Assembly: GCA_017934745.1 (NCBI GenBank)
Contig: JAGBIY010000025.1
Span: 1-52,443, forward strand
DNA: 52,443 nucleotides
Source of the DNA: Treponema sp.
GTDB taxonomy: Bacteria > Spirochaetota > Spirochaetia > Treponematales > Treponemataceae
Reading direction: 5' to 3'
The first letter of the stretch is position 1; the number at the start of each line of letters is the position of its first letter. Below the pieces are notes generated by a model. The model saw only the letters and a program-made list of their open reading frames with translations, made no database searches and was not told the DNA's origin. The translations under genes and the position numbers were made by a program. Below, one piece after another: positions 7,190-14,751 of this stretch.

Positions 7190-7218
7190 TTGACATTTTC
7201 AAATTGTCATTTTATCAT
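7190..7218 (+). promoter_or_regulatory. Strong sigma-70-type promoter before the HigB remnant
   Basis: TTGACA (7190-7195) and TATCAT (7213-7218) are separated by exactly 17 bp. The predicted transcription start coincides with the ATG at 7225, so the first small frame would be leaderless. Confidence 0.6.
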
Positions 7219-7224
7219 GCTATT

Positions 7225-7341
7225 ATGAAGTTCAAAAAAGCAGGAAAAATTATTGTAATTGGAGTTGTATTCGTAAAGAAAACACAGAAAACTCCGAAAG
7301 AAAAGATAAAACTTGCAAAGCAGAGATTGAAGGAGGTCTGA
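7225..7341 (+). pseudogene. C-terminal remnant of a HigB/Gp49-type toxin
   Basis: The 38 codons end in FVKKTQKTPKEKIKLAKQRL, the characteristic C-terminal signature of HigB/phage Gp49-family RelE-fold toxins. Such toxins are about 100-120 residues long, and the N-terminal two-thirds is absent from all frames upstream. The start was set by the promoter at 7190-7218. Its stop is one base before the next ATG, and the SD of that gene lies within its last codons. It may persist only as a translated leader that couples expression of the downstream gene. Confidence 0.55.
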
Positions 7342-7342
7342 T

Positions 7343-7630
7343 ATGGATTATGTTTATGTAAAAGATTCGGAAGGGTATGTTTTCAAGAAATTAGAATCAG
7401 AAGTTTCTCCTGATGAGAAAATCATCTCTGAAAAAGAATATATGAAAATCTCAGGACTTTCCTCTTATGAAAAGAAATTTGGTCACGGTGGCGCAAGAGA
7501 AAATGCAGGCAGAAAACAAAAATTTGCGCTGCCGCTTAAATTTCAAATCCGCGTGACAAAAGAGGAAAAAGATTTTATTGCCTACGCAAGAGAGCACAAT
7601 TTAAATTATTCTGCGCTGATGCAGATGTGA
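7343..7630 (+). CDS. Ribbon-helix-helix-like protein, possible antitoxin partner
   Basis: This 95-residue protein has a charged N-terminal half, then a GGARENAGRK segment. The C-terminal part (LKFQIRVTKEEKDF, then YAREHNLNYSALM) looks like a CopG/Arc-type strand plus first helix. The second helix seems short, so the C-terminus may be truncated. It begins one base after the HigB remnant and has an excellent ribosome site (AAGGAGGT). The placement suggests an antitoxin or regulator left over from a toxin-antitoxin pair, although the classical HigB partner is an XRE protein, which this is not. Confidence 0.5.
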   Translation: MDYVYVKDSEGYVFKKLESEVSPDEKIISEKEYMKISGLSSYEKKFGHGGARENAGRKQKFALPLKFQIRVTKEEKDFIAYAREHNLNYSALMQM

Positions 7631-7655
7631 TAGCGCACAACATGGGTTCATGGCC

Positions 7656-7694
7656 GACACAGAGAGCCAAACACTGTTTGTGACTCTATGTGTC
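7656..7694. terminator. Interrupted hairpin after the HigB-remnant pair
   Basis: GACACA...AGAG...CAAACA pairs imperfectly with TGTTTG...CTCT...TGTGTC. There is no long T-run, so termination would be weak. It marks the boundary between the AT-rich island and the capA-like gene. Confidence 0.4.
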
Positions 7695-7716
7695 AAATGC
7701 CCCCTCTTTCACGCTC

Positions 7717-7746
7717 TCAACAAAATCCGCTTTTCTGCTGTAGAAT
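7717..7746 (+). promoter_or_regulatory. Promoter of the capA-like gene, leaderless geometry
   Basis: TAGAAT at 7741-7746 ends 6 nt before the ATG at 7753. A weak -35 (TCAACA at 7717-7722) lies 18 bp upstream. There is no Shine-Dalgarno. Confidence 0.5.
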
Positions 7747-7752
7747 CTATTC

Positions 7753-8985
7753 ATGCTTTCTTTAAAAAAATCATGCGTTGCGTTTTTCGCCGCGGCCCTT
7801 TTTCTGCCGCTCTTCTTTTCATGCGCGTCCGTTCCTTCTGACGGAGCGGCTTCTTCTGGAGAAATTGAGAAGCGGCCGGTCGGGGAGGGGCAGGCCGCCG
7901 CGAGCAAGACAGCGGAGCCAGAGGCCGTTCCCGACAGCAAGATAACGCTTTTGTTCGCGGGGGACGTGATGGCGCACGCGACGAACTACCGTCCGGGAAA
8001 ATTCGACCGCATCTGGCGCGACGTCGCTCCGCTCGTGAAGACGGCCGACCTCGCGTTCGCGAACATCGAGGCTCCTGTTTCCGACGCGATTCCCTGGAAC
8101 ACATATCCGCAGTTCAACATGCATTCGGAGTATGTGGAGGCGGCGATTGACGCGGGCTTCAACGTGTTCTCGCTCGCGAACAACCACACGAACGACCAGC
8201 TCCTCCAGGGCATAAAAGACACCAAGAAGTATTTCGATTCGAGGAAGGGCATTTGGGCGTGCGGATTGAAGGACAATCCAAGCGACCCGATTTCTCACAA
8301 AATAATAGAAAAGAATGGATTAAAAATCCTCTTCGTGGCGATTACCGAGCTTCTGAACAGGGGAGATGCCTCTTCCTACATCGACTACTATCCGTCGACG
8401 CAGAAAAAGCGCGTGCAGCTCTCGTCCGAGCTGAAAACGCTGCAGGAGAAGAGCGGCTGCGATTTGTTCGTGCTCTCCGTGCACACCGACGAGCCTGAGT
8501 ACGTCCTTTCCGTGACCGAAGCGAGAAAGAAATTCTACAGGGATTTGATAGAGGAGTGCAAAGTCGACATCGTATGGGCGAACCATCCGCATGTCGTGAA
8601 GGGCTACGAGGAAGTGGAGCCTTCGACTTCGTACGCGGAACAGTCTGGCAGGAAGGCGTTCATCATGTACGCGAACGGAAACGTGATATCGGCGCAGAGG
8701 CAGGAGCCGAGCTTCAAGAAGCCTGAGACCGACTGGGACAACACGGGGGAGGGCCTCTTTCTAAGAATGGAATTGAAGAAGACGGCGGACGGAAAAATCA
8801 CAATCGAAAAGACCGAGCCGTTCCTCATCACGACCTATATCGCCCCAAGCCACCAGTTCGTCATAAAGCTTTTGGACGACTCGTTTTTGGACGCGCTAGA
8901 CCGCACGGAGCTTTCCGACTGGGCTTCCTACCTCCGCGCCCGCAGGGAAATCGTGAACAAGCGCATCGAGGAAAGTGAAAATTGA
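7753..8985 (+). CDS. CapA-family (PGA_cap) metallophosphoesterase-like lipoprotein
   Basis: A 410-residue protein with a signal peptide and spirochaetal lipobox ending at C24 (LFFSC). After a low-complexity linker (about 25-62) comes a CapA/PgsA-type domain: GDVMAH at 70-75, ANIEAPVSD, SLANNHTNDQ, SVHTDEPEY and ANHPHVVKGYE, then MYANGNVIS. These are the metal-binding segments of the calcineurin-like fold used in poly-gamma-glutamate capsule proteins. Most CapA-like proteins outside Bacillus have no proven substrate, and no capB/capC genes are nearby, so a role in capsule synthesis is not established. It is convergent with the dGTPase gene. Confidence 0.8.
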   Translation: MLSLKKSCVAFFAAALFLPLFFSCASVPSDGAASSGEIEKRPVGEGQAAASKTAEPEAVPDSKITLLFAGDVMAHATNYRPGKFDRIWRDVAPLVKTADLAFANIEAPVSDAIPWNTYPQFNMHSEYVEAAIDAGFNVFSLANNHTNDQLLQGIKDTKKYFDSRKGIWACGLKDNPSDPISHKIIEKNGLKILFVAITELLNRGDASSYIDYYPSTQKKRVQLSSELKTLQEKSGCDLFVLSVHTDEPEYVLSVTEARKKFYRDLIEECKVDIVWANHPHVVKGYEEVEPSTSYAEQSGRKAFIMYANGNVISAQRQEPSFKKPETDWDNTGEGLFLRMELKKTADGKITIEKTEPFLITTYIAPSHQFVIKLLDDSFLDALDRTELSDWASYLRARREIVNKRIEESEN

Positions 8986-9043
8986 AAATTGAGAGTTGAA
9001 AGTCGAAAAAATTCCATTTTTCAGTTCTCGGTTCTCCATTCCC

Positions 9044-10342
9044 CTAGAATGAGATTATCTCGTTGAAGCACTTTATTGCGTAGTCGTCGGTCATGCCCGA
9101 GATGAATTCGATAACGCACTTCTGGAACGATGCCTCGTTTTGCACGTCGAAAATCGTCTCTGTGTCGTATCTCATCTTCTTCCTTAAATTTTCGCCCGTG
9201 CCGGCCTTCTGGTAGTTCGAGTGGCAGATGAGCCATTCCTCGAACGCCTTCGCGAGCATGGGGAAGTCTACCGCGTTGAACGGCATTCGTCCGTTCTTCG
9301 CGAACGGCTCCGCCTTCATGAGCGTCCGGTATATCGTCTTGAGCACGTTGTCCGCGTAGTTCTGGAATTCCTGCAGGCGCCAGTTGTTGTAGATGTTCTT
9401 GAAGCAGAACGACTTGAGTTCCGATATGAATTTCGCGTAGCTTTCAGAGAAGCAGAGCCCCTTTTCGGGCGACGAATTCTCGCACAAATCCACAATCATG
9501 TCGTTGATGAGCACCGTCGTGTTCACCGCCCTGCCGCTCCTGTGGGCGACCGTGCCGATTCTCTCCCCGCTCCTTGTCCTCTCCGCCCTCATTCCGAGCG
9601 TCGTCATGACGATTTCCCTCATCTGCCTGTAGCTTCCCATGTCCAAAAGGTGGTACATCTTCGCGTCCTCTATGTCCCTTCCCAGGAACGCAATCTTGTC
9701 GCTCAGCTTCACCACGCATCCTTCCCATGTGTACGGCTGCGTCATGCCCGGCCTCTTTATGTCGTAGAGGTTGATGGCCTCGCTCCTGGGCTTGATTCCC
9801 TGCTGGTCGATTTCCCCGCAGTGGCAGATGAGTCCGTCCCTCACGGCGTATGTCAGGTTCAGCGGCCGCTTGATTCCGTTCGGGTCGTCCAGCGTCTCTA
9901 TGTAGTCGGCGAAGAAGAGCGAGTTGCGTTCGTGCCAGAATTTTTTCGGCACCGTCTCGTTCTCCTCTTTTCCGAGTATGGAGTTGAGGATAGTCTCCCC
10001 GGAGTGCCCGAAGGGTGCGTGGCCTATGTCGTGCCCTATCGCTATCGCCTGCGTCAGCTCGTCGTTCAGTCCGAGCGTGCGCGCTATGGTGCCGGCTACG
10101 GACGCGACGTGGCCGACGTGCTCGATTCTCGTGCAGGCGTGGTCGTTGCTCGGGTCGAAGAAGACCTGCGTCTTGTTCTTGAGTCTCCTGTAAGCCCTGC
10201 AGTGGAGCAGGCGAGTGTAGTCCCTCTCGAATTCCGAGCGCAGGTCGTTGCCCCTGCCGTACATTTCCTTCTCCCTCTTTGTTGCCTGCTTCCACTTCGG
10301 GTTCAGCGAATCCGTCCTCACTTTTGTGAACGAGCCTTTCAT
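9044..10342 (-). CDS. dgt: Deoxyguanosinetriphosphate triphosphohydrolase-like HD protein
   Basis: Hydrolyses dNTPs to deoxynucleosides and triphosphate, so it shapes dNTP pools. The HD signature is visible: H of RIEHVGHVASVAG, then AIAIGHDIGHAPFGHSGE, with upstream DYTRLLHCRAYRRLKNKTQV typical of the family. The C-terminal half carries the family-typical LSDKIAFLGRDIEDA. Start 10342 was chosen over 10420 because GGAGG lies 6 nt before it and the extra 26 residues would lie in the upstream terminator. Length is 432 residues. A strong terminator separates it from the upstream cNMP regulator gene, so it needs its own promoter in the 30-nt gap or read-through. Confidence 0.88.
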   Translation of the reverse strand: MKGSFTKVRTDSLNPKWKQATKREKEMYGRGNDLRSEFERDYTRLLHCRAYRRLKNKTQVFFDPSNDHACTRIEHVGHVASVAGTIARTLGLNDELTQAIAIGHDIGHAPFGHSGETILNSILGKEENETVPKKFWHERNSLFFADYIETLDDPNGIKRPLNLTYAVRDGLICHCGEIDQQGIKPRSEAINLYDIKRPGMTQPYTWEGCVVKLSDKIAFLGRDIEDAKMYHLLDMGSYRQMREIVMTTLGMRAERTRSGERIGTVAHRSGRAVNTTVLINDMIVDLCENSSPEKGLCFSESYAKFISELKSFCFKNIYNNWRLQEFQNYADNVLKTIYRTLMKAEPFAKNGRMPFNAVDFPMLAKAFEEWLICHSNYQKAGTGENLRKKMRYDTETIFDVQNEASFQKCVIEFISGMTDDYAIKCFNEIISF

Positions 10343-10371
10343 GTAGACCTCCTTTCTTTGCGTTCCCGGAA

Positions 10372-10417
10372 AAACAAAACAGGCTGTCCTTTTTTTCGCG
10401 GGCAGCCTGTTTTGTTT
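10372..10417. terminator. Terminator between the cNMP regulator and dgt
   Basis: A perfect 15-bp stem (AAACAAAACAGGCTG at 10372-10386 with its complement at 10403-10417) has A/T-rich flanks on both strands. On the minus strand it ends the 10430-11815 transcript. Confidence 0.8.
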
Positions 10418-10429
10418 CAATCGATGATG

Positions 10430-11815
10430 TCAGATTTGCGTTCGATTTTTGTTCGGGGAGTGCATGTTCATTATCTTTATCCTGTTCTCCACCGTTCTCC
10501 TCATGTCGTTTATGTTGTTGATTATGACGTAGTTGTCCGCGGCCTTGATGAGTCCGTTCTTCGTCATCTTCGCCATCTCGTTCTTCACGTCATCCACCGA
10601 AAGACCAGCCCAATGGGCGATGTCGCTGACCGTGAGGGGGAAAACCCTCCTGTCCTTCGGGATGACCTTCCCGCTTTGAGCGTCGCTTTCGAGCGTCACT
10701 GGAGGAAGAGAGCCTGTTTCGTCGAACATGCACATGAGGTCGGCGAGACGCGCCTGCTTGTCGTCGAACGTGAGAATTTTGAGTCTTCTGGTCTGGTCGG
10801 AGATTCTTTTGCAGAAGAGCTTGAGGAGCATGAGCGCGATTTGCGGATTTCCCGTTATGAGAATCTCGAAGTTCTCCTTGTTGAATTCGAGGCAGTCCAC
10901 CCTGCCTTTCGCAACGCAGGTTGCCGAGCGCGGCGAGTTGTCGAGGATTGCCATCTCCCCGAAAAGCTCTCCCGGATTCAGGATGTCCAGGTTCTTGTTC
11001 GTCCCGTTGACGCACTTTGTGAGCTGCACGATTCCGCGCTGTATCAGATAGAACGTCTCGCCCTTCTCGAATTCGGCGATGATGATTTCTCCGTTCTCGT
11101 ATGTCTTCGCGAACCTTGAGAATGCGGGCAGGTCGAACGCCTTTTCTGCGGAGTCGCTCTGGTAGTCGCTTGGAAGTCCGTTGTTGCCGAGCGGGTTGTA
11201 TTCTCCTGACCTTATGAGAAGGTTCCTCTCGGCTTCCTCCTTCTTCTTAGCCGATGTCGCGTTGGCCATGGATTTTTTGAGCATTTGGGCGACTTCCGTG
11301 TTCTTGGTGTATTCGGGGTTCTGTTTGACGAGTCTGGCGCACGCTCCGATGCAGCTCTGCCATTTCTCGTCCTCGAAGAACGACTTCGCAACCGCGAACA
11401 GTCCGTCTTTCACGCGCTCCTTCCGGCCGACCGCCATGTCGTCCTCGTCCTTGTGCATGTTCAGGATTTTCGTTGTCTTTGCGTGGACTGTCTTCAATTC
11501 CTTCGAGAATATCCTGAGCATCTTCATTATGAGCGTCTTGTTCGTCACGAAATAGCTTTCGAACTCGGGAAGGGTCATGACGATGCATACTGAATTCGCC
11601 GCGGCTGTCGCGGTCTCGTCTCTCTGCGACTTTCCCAGGGCGGTCTTTATTCCGAAAAATTCTCCTTCCTTGACCACCGTATTGGTCGTCTGCTTCGTTT
11701 CCATGTCTATTCCTGAAAGAACGACAAGGCCTTTCTGCAGAATGTAGACCTTGCCATCTTTGTCGCCTTCGAAATATATTATGGAACCTTGATTGTAGTT
11801 TATGAGTTTTGGCAT
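10430..11815 (-). CDS. Regulator with two cyclic-nucleotide-binding domains and a Crp-type winged helix
   Basis: A cytoplasmic 461-residue protein. The first cNMP-binding domain is at about residues 5-115 (GSIIYFEGDKDGKVYILQKG, then GEFFGIKTALG). A helical linker with a TPR-like stretch covers about 120-215. The second, canonical domain is at about 235-350, with the phosphate-binding cassette GELFGEMAILDNSPRSATC. The C-terminal winged helix is at about 385-445 (PLTVSDIAHWAGLSVDDVKN). The first domain lacks the full RSA-type cassette and may not bind nucleotide. The fold suggests a CRP-like factor controlled by a cyclic nucleotide; ligand and targets are unknown. GGAAGG precedes the ATG. It is divergent from the PHP gene. 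Confidence 0.8.
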   Translation of the reverse strand: MPKLINYNQGSIIYFEGDKDGKVYILQKGLVVLSGIDMETKQTTNTVVKEGEFFGIKTALGKSQRDETATAAANSVCIVMTLPEFESYFVTNKTLIMKMLRIFSKELKTVHAKTTKILNMHKDEDDMAVGRKERVKDGLFAVAKSFFEDEKWQSCIGACARLVKQNPEYTKNTEVAQMLKKSMANATSAKKKEEAERNLLIRSGEYNPLGNNGLPSDYQSDSAEKAFDLPAFSRFAKTYENGEIIIAEFEKGETFYLIQRGIVQLTKCVNGTNKNLDILNPGELFGEMAILDNSPRSATCVAKGRVDCLEFNKENFEILITGNPQIALMLLKLFCKRISDQTRRLKILTFDDKQARLADLMCMFDETGSLPPVTLESDAQSGKVIPKDRRVFPLTVSDIAHWAGLSVDDVKNEMAKMTKNGLIKAADNYVIINNINDMRRTVENRIKIMNMHSPNKNRTQI

Positions 11816-11939
11816 TCGCTTTTCCTTCCGGCTTCATTGAATCGAGAATATAAACTAATGATACCACAGATTCTGCTTAAATTCCATTTGCGACGCTAAT
11901 TTGCTATTCTTCATGGAAAAACATGAGGATATTGAAAAA

Positions 11940-12830
11940 ATGATTGATTTGCACAGCCATTCGTCCGCGTCCGACGGAGCGAGAAGTCCTGCCGATTCCG
12001 CGCGCTACGCGATTGAGAAGAAGCTACGGGTCTGGGCTTTGACCGATCACGACACCGTCGACGGTCTTGCCGGGGCTGCCTCCGTCTGCGCGGAGGAGGG
12101 GGGCGACATTGTTTTCGTTCCTGGAATCGAATTGAACATAGCGTGGCCGACGGGGGAATTCCACTTGCTTGGGCTTGGGCTTAGGAGATGCTCCGACGAG
12201 CTGAGAAGCACAATCGAGTATCTTTCGCAGGACAGGCGTGAGCGGAACGAGCGCATGGCGGACATGATTGAAAAATCCCTCGGCGTGAAATTCGACGTGG
12301 AAAAAATGGAAGAGAAATTCGGTACGAAGCAGATTGGCCGCCCCCATTTCGCGCGCATGATGGCCGAGTCCGGCATCGTGAAGCGGCCGCAGGAGGCGTT
12401 CGACCGATTTCTCGGAAGCGGAAGGCCGTTCTACGTCGGTCATGCCGGGGAGGATTTGGACACGGCCGTCTCCGCCATAAAATCGTCTGGCGGAATCCCC
12501 GTCATGGCGCATCCGAAATCTATCTACGTCTCCCTGAACAAAATCGAGCCTATAATCGAGGATGTCCACAGGCGCGGTGTTTTGGGGCTGGAGGCCTACC
12601 ATCCGTGCGTCAGGATAAACGAGGGCGCGCGCCTAGAGGAGATTGCGAGAAAGTTCGGCATGTTCGTCACGGCCGGAAGCGACTTCCACGGCAAGGGCGT
12701 CCGCGCGGACAGGCACCTGGGCTTCACCGCCGGCGATTTGATGATAAAGGACCGGTTCTGGGACGAAGAACTTCTTCCGGCCCTCGGCGGTTCGTTCGAC
12801 TACAAGTCGACTGAATTTTTTGCGGGGTGA
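11940..12830 (+). CDS. PHP-domain phosphoesterase (RNase AM / YciV type)
   Basis: A metal-dependent PHP phosphoesterase of the YciV/TrpH group, whose studied members act on the 5' ends of short RNAs and on 3',5'-nucleoside bisphosphates. Metal motifs are complete: MIDLHSHSSASDG at the N-terminus, ALTDHDTVDG, PGIELN, IGRPHFARMM, VMAHPK and TAGSDFHG. ATG 11940 is preferred since it begins exactly at the first motif and TGAGGA lies about 11 nt before it. ATG 11913 would add nine residues but has no ribosome site. Length is 296 residues. It stands alone between a divergent regulator gene and comM. Confidence 0.85.
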   Translation: MIDLHSHSSASDGARSPADSARYAIEKKLRVWALTDHDTVDGLAGAASVCAEEGGDIVFVPGIELNIAWPTGEFHLLGLGLRRCSDELRSTIEYLSQDRRERNERMADMIEKSLGVKFDVEKMEEKFGTKQIGRPHFARMMAESGIVKRPQEAFDRFLGSGRPFYVGHAGEDLDTAVSAIKSSGGIPVMAHPKSIYVSLNKIEPIIEDVHRRGVLGLEAYHPCVRINEGARLEEIARKFGMFVTAGSDFHGKGVRADRHLGFTAGDLMIKDRFWDEELLPALGGSFDYKSTEFFAG

Positions 12831-12934
12831 CACTACAGCGTTTTTCAAAATAATTTTTTGTTTTATTTTCATCTTTTTTGCAGAAAACGAAAAAATCGGG
12901 ATAAGTAATTTTCAAACACAGTTTGAGGTGATTT

Positions 12935-14494
12935 ATGCAGATATTTTCGTTTTCTCCGTTCGGCTATGAAGGCTCGCTCGTCACTGTGGAGGTCGACTTG
13001 AGGCGAGGAATTCCGGCCATAGATTTGATAGGCCTTGCGGACGGAGCCGTGAAGGAGTCGAGGGAGCGCATGAAGTCGGCCATACGGAACAGCGGCTTCG
13101 AGTTTCCGATGGAGCGCGTCCTTATAAGCCTTTCCCCCGCCGACTTGAAGAAGGAGGGGGCGGGGTTCGACTTGGCGTTGGCGTTGGCCGTCCTTGAGGC
13201 GGACATGAGGAAGGGCGATGGCTCTTTCGACATGAATCCGGAGCCCATCCTCGTCATGGGGGAGCTTGAGCTTTCCGGCGCGCTCCGCCCTGTGAAGGGT
13301 GTCCACGCCGCCGCAGCGACTGCCGCCTCGGCCGGAATCCGCAAGTGCATTGTCTCAAGCGCGAACGCCGCCGAAGCCAGGGAAGTCGTCGGCATGAAGG
13401 TGTTCGGAGCGACCAATCTCGGAGAGGCTTTCGAGTCGCTTTCGAATCCCGACTTCTTCACTGGCGGTGTCGACGATTCCGATTCGTTCGTGCCGGAAAA
13501 CTGCGTCAAAGTCTCCGGTGTCCTTTTCCCCGCCGAGGATTCGAGCATGGAATTCTCCGACGTGAAGAACCAAAGCCGCCTCGTCCGGGCATTGCAGATA
13601 GCGGCCGCCGGCGGGCACAATCTCCTCGCATTCGGTTCTCCCGGCTGCGGCAAGACGCTCGCGCTGCAGCGTTTCCCGGCTCTGCTCCCTCTTTTGACTG
13701 TGGAGGAGGCCCAGAGCGTGACCCGCATCCATTCCCTCGCAGGTCTTCTTTCTCCTTCCCAGCCGCTGCTCCGTGTTCCTCCGTTCCGCGTGCCGCACCA
13801 GACGGCCTCGATAGAAGGAATCTGCGGGGGCGGCCCTTCATGCAGACCCGGAGAGATTTCTCTGGCCCACAACGGCGTTCTCTTTTTGGACGAGGCCGCC
13901 GAATTCCGCTCGTCCGTGCTCCAGATGCTCCGTGTTCCGCTTGAGAGCGGCTGCATAACGCTGAGCCGTGCCGGCCGCTCCACTACCTATCCCGCGAAAT
14001 TCCAGCTTTTGATGGCGACGAACCCGTGTCCGTGCGGAAACTACGGCTCATCATCCAAGATATGCCTCTGCAGCGCGAAATCCGTCGAGCAGTACTGGAG
14101 AAAATTCTCCGCGCCTCTGCTCGACAGAATCGACATCCGCGTAAGCGTCTCGTCTTCGCCGGGGGACGTGGAAGAGCCTTCTCGTTCGACCTCCGAGCTG
14201 CGTGTCGCCGTCGCCGAGGCGGTCAAAATCCAGAGAACGCGCGGAAAAAGGAACGCCTGCATGACTCCGCAGGACATACTTGAATTCTGCGAGATTGATT
14301 CGGACGCGAAGAAAGTCCTGGACGATGCCGTCTCCGAATGCGATTTTTCCCAGCGGGCTGTGAGCGGAATAATGAAACTCTCAAGGACGATAGCCGACAT
14401 GGACTCTTCGGATAAGATTCTCCGTTGCCATGTTGAGGAAGCAGTGTCGTTCAGGTCGAATGTCGGCGCGTTGGAGCTTTTTTCTGGAGAGTAG
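12935..14494 (+). CDS. comM: YifB/ComM-family Mg-chelatase-like AAA+ ATPase
   Basis: A 519-residue ComM/YifB protein. The N-terminal ChlI-like domain is intact (IDLIGLADGAVKESRERM, then SPADLKKEGAGFDLALAL). Then follow Walker A GSPGCGKT at residues 234-241, Walker B GVLFLDEAAEF, and the Cys-containing NPCPCG...C-L-C segment. The C-terminal Mg_chelatase_C helix bundle is present (FSQRAVSGIMKLSRTIADMD). ComM is a hexameric branch-migration helicase used in natural transformation in other bacteria; whether this organism is transformable is not shown here. GAGGTG precedes the ATG closely. Confidence 0.88.
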   Translation: MQIFSFSPFGYEGSLVTVEVDLRRGIPAIDLIGLADGAVKESRERMKSAIRNSGFEFPMERVLISLSPADLKKEGAGFDLALALAVLEADMRKGDGSFDMNPEPILVMGELELSGALRPVKGVHAAAATAASAGIRKCIVSSANAAEAREVVGMKVFGATNLGEAFESLSNPDFFTGGVDDSDSFVPENCVKVSGVLFPAEDSSMEFSDVKNQSRLVRALQIAAAGGHNLLAFGSPGCGKTLALQRFPALLPLLTVEEAQSVTRIHSLAGLLSPSQPLLRVPPFRVPHQTASIEGICGGGPSCRPGEISLAHNGVLFLDEAAEFRSSVLQMLRVPLESGCITLSRAGRSTTYPAKFQLLMATNPCPCGNYGSSSKICLCSAKSVEQYWRKFSAPLLDRIDIRVSVSSSPGDVEEPSRSTSELRVAVAEAVKIQRTRGKRNACMTPQDILEFCEIDSDAKKVLDDAVSECDFSQRAVSGIMKLSRTIADMDSSDKILRCHVEEAVSFRSNVGALELFSGE

Positions 14495-14531
14495 TTGCTG
14501 TTTTGTCGTCCTGGCCATGTCAGTGATGGAC

Positions 14532-14566
14532 AAAAAAAAGGAACCGCATTTGCGATTCCTTTTTTT
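14532..14566. terminator. Bidirectional terminator between comM and tRNA-Leu
   Basis: A8-GGAA-CCGC and GCGA-TTCC-T8 form a near-perfect stem around ATTT. It ends comM on the plus strand and the tRNA transcript on the minus strand. Confidence 0.8.
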
Positions 14567-14648
14567 ACCGGGTCTGAGACTCGAACTCAGATACCCGTGA
14601 AGGCGACAGATTTTGAGTCTGTTGTGTCTACCATTTCACCAACCCGGC
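14566..14648 (-). tRNA. tRNA-Leu (anticodon CAA)
   Basis: An 83-nt class II tRNA read on the minus strand. The anticodon stem ACAGA/TCTGT encloses CT-CAA-AA. The T arm is CTGAG-TTCGAGT-CTCAG, the D stem GTG/CAC with the usual GGTAGA loop, and a long variable arm is present. Acceptor GCCGGGT pairs with ACCCGGT, leaving a G1-U72 wobble, which is unusual. CCA is not encoded. A terminator follows immediately. Confidence 0.92.
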
Positions 14649-14751
14649 ATTATGGGGAATAGTATATCAAAAAAGACAAAATTTGTGCAAGGGGGATTTT
14701 TATTTTTTTCTGCTGTATTCTAGAAGCCATAGCGATTTGTTTGGGGGAAAA

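Noticed and set aside
7005..7202. 65-codon minus-strand frame and an overlapping plus-strand frame
   Set aside because: Neither has a recognisable domain, ribosome site or neighbour support; the plus-strand one has no start codon.
8986..9043. GAAAATTG-type short repeats between capA-like and dgt genes
   Set aside because: Low-complexity A/T-rich sequence with no stable hairpin or T-run.
9221..11119. 632-codon plus-strand frame opposite dgt and the cNMP regulator
   Set aside because: Its translation is Arg/Val/His-rich shadow sequence; both opposite-strand genes have complete domains.
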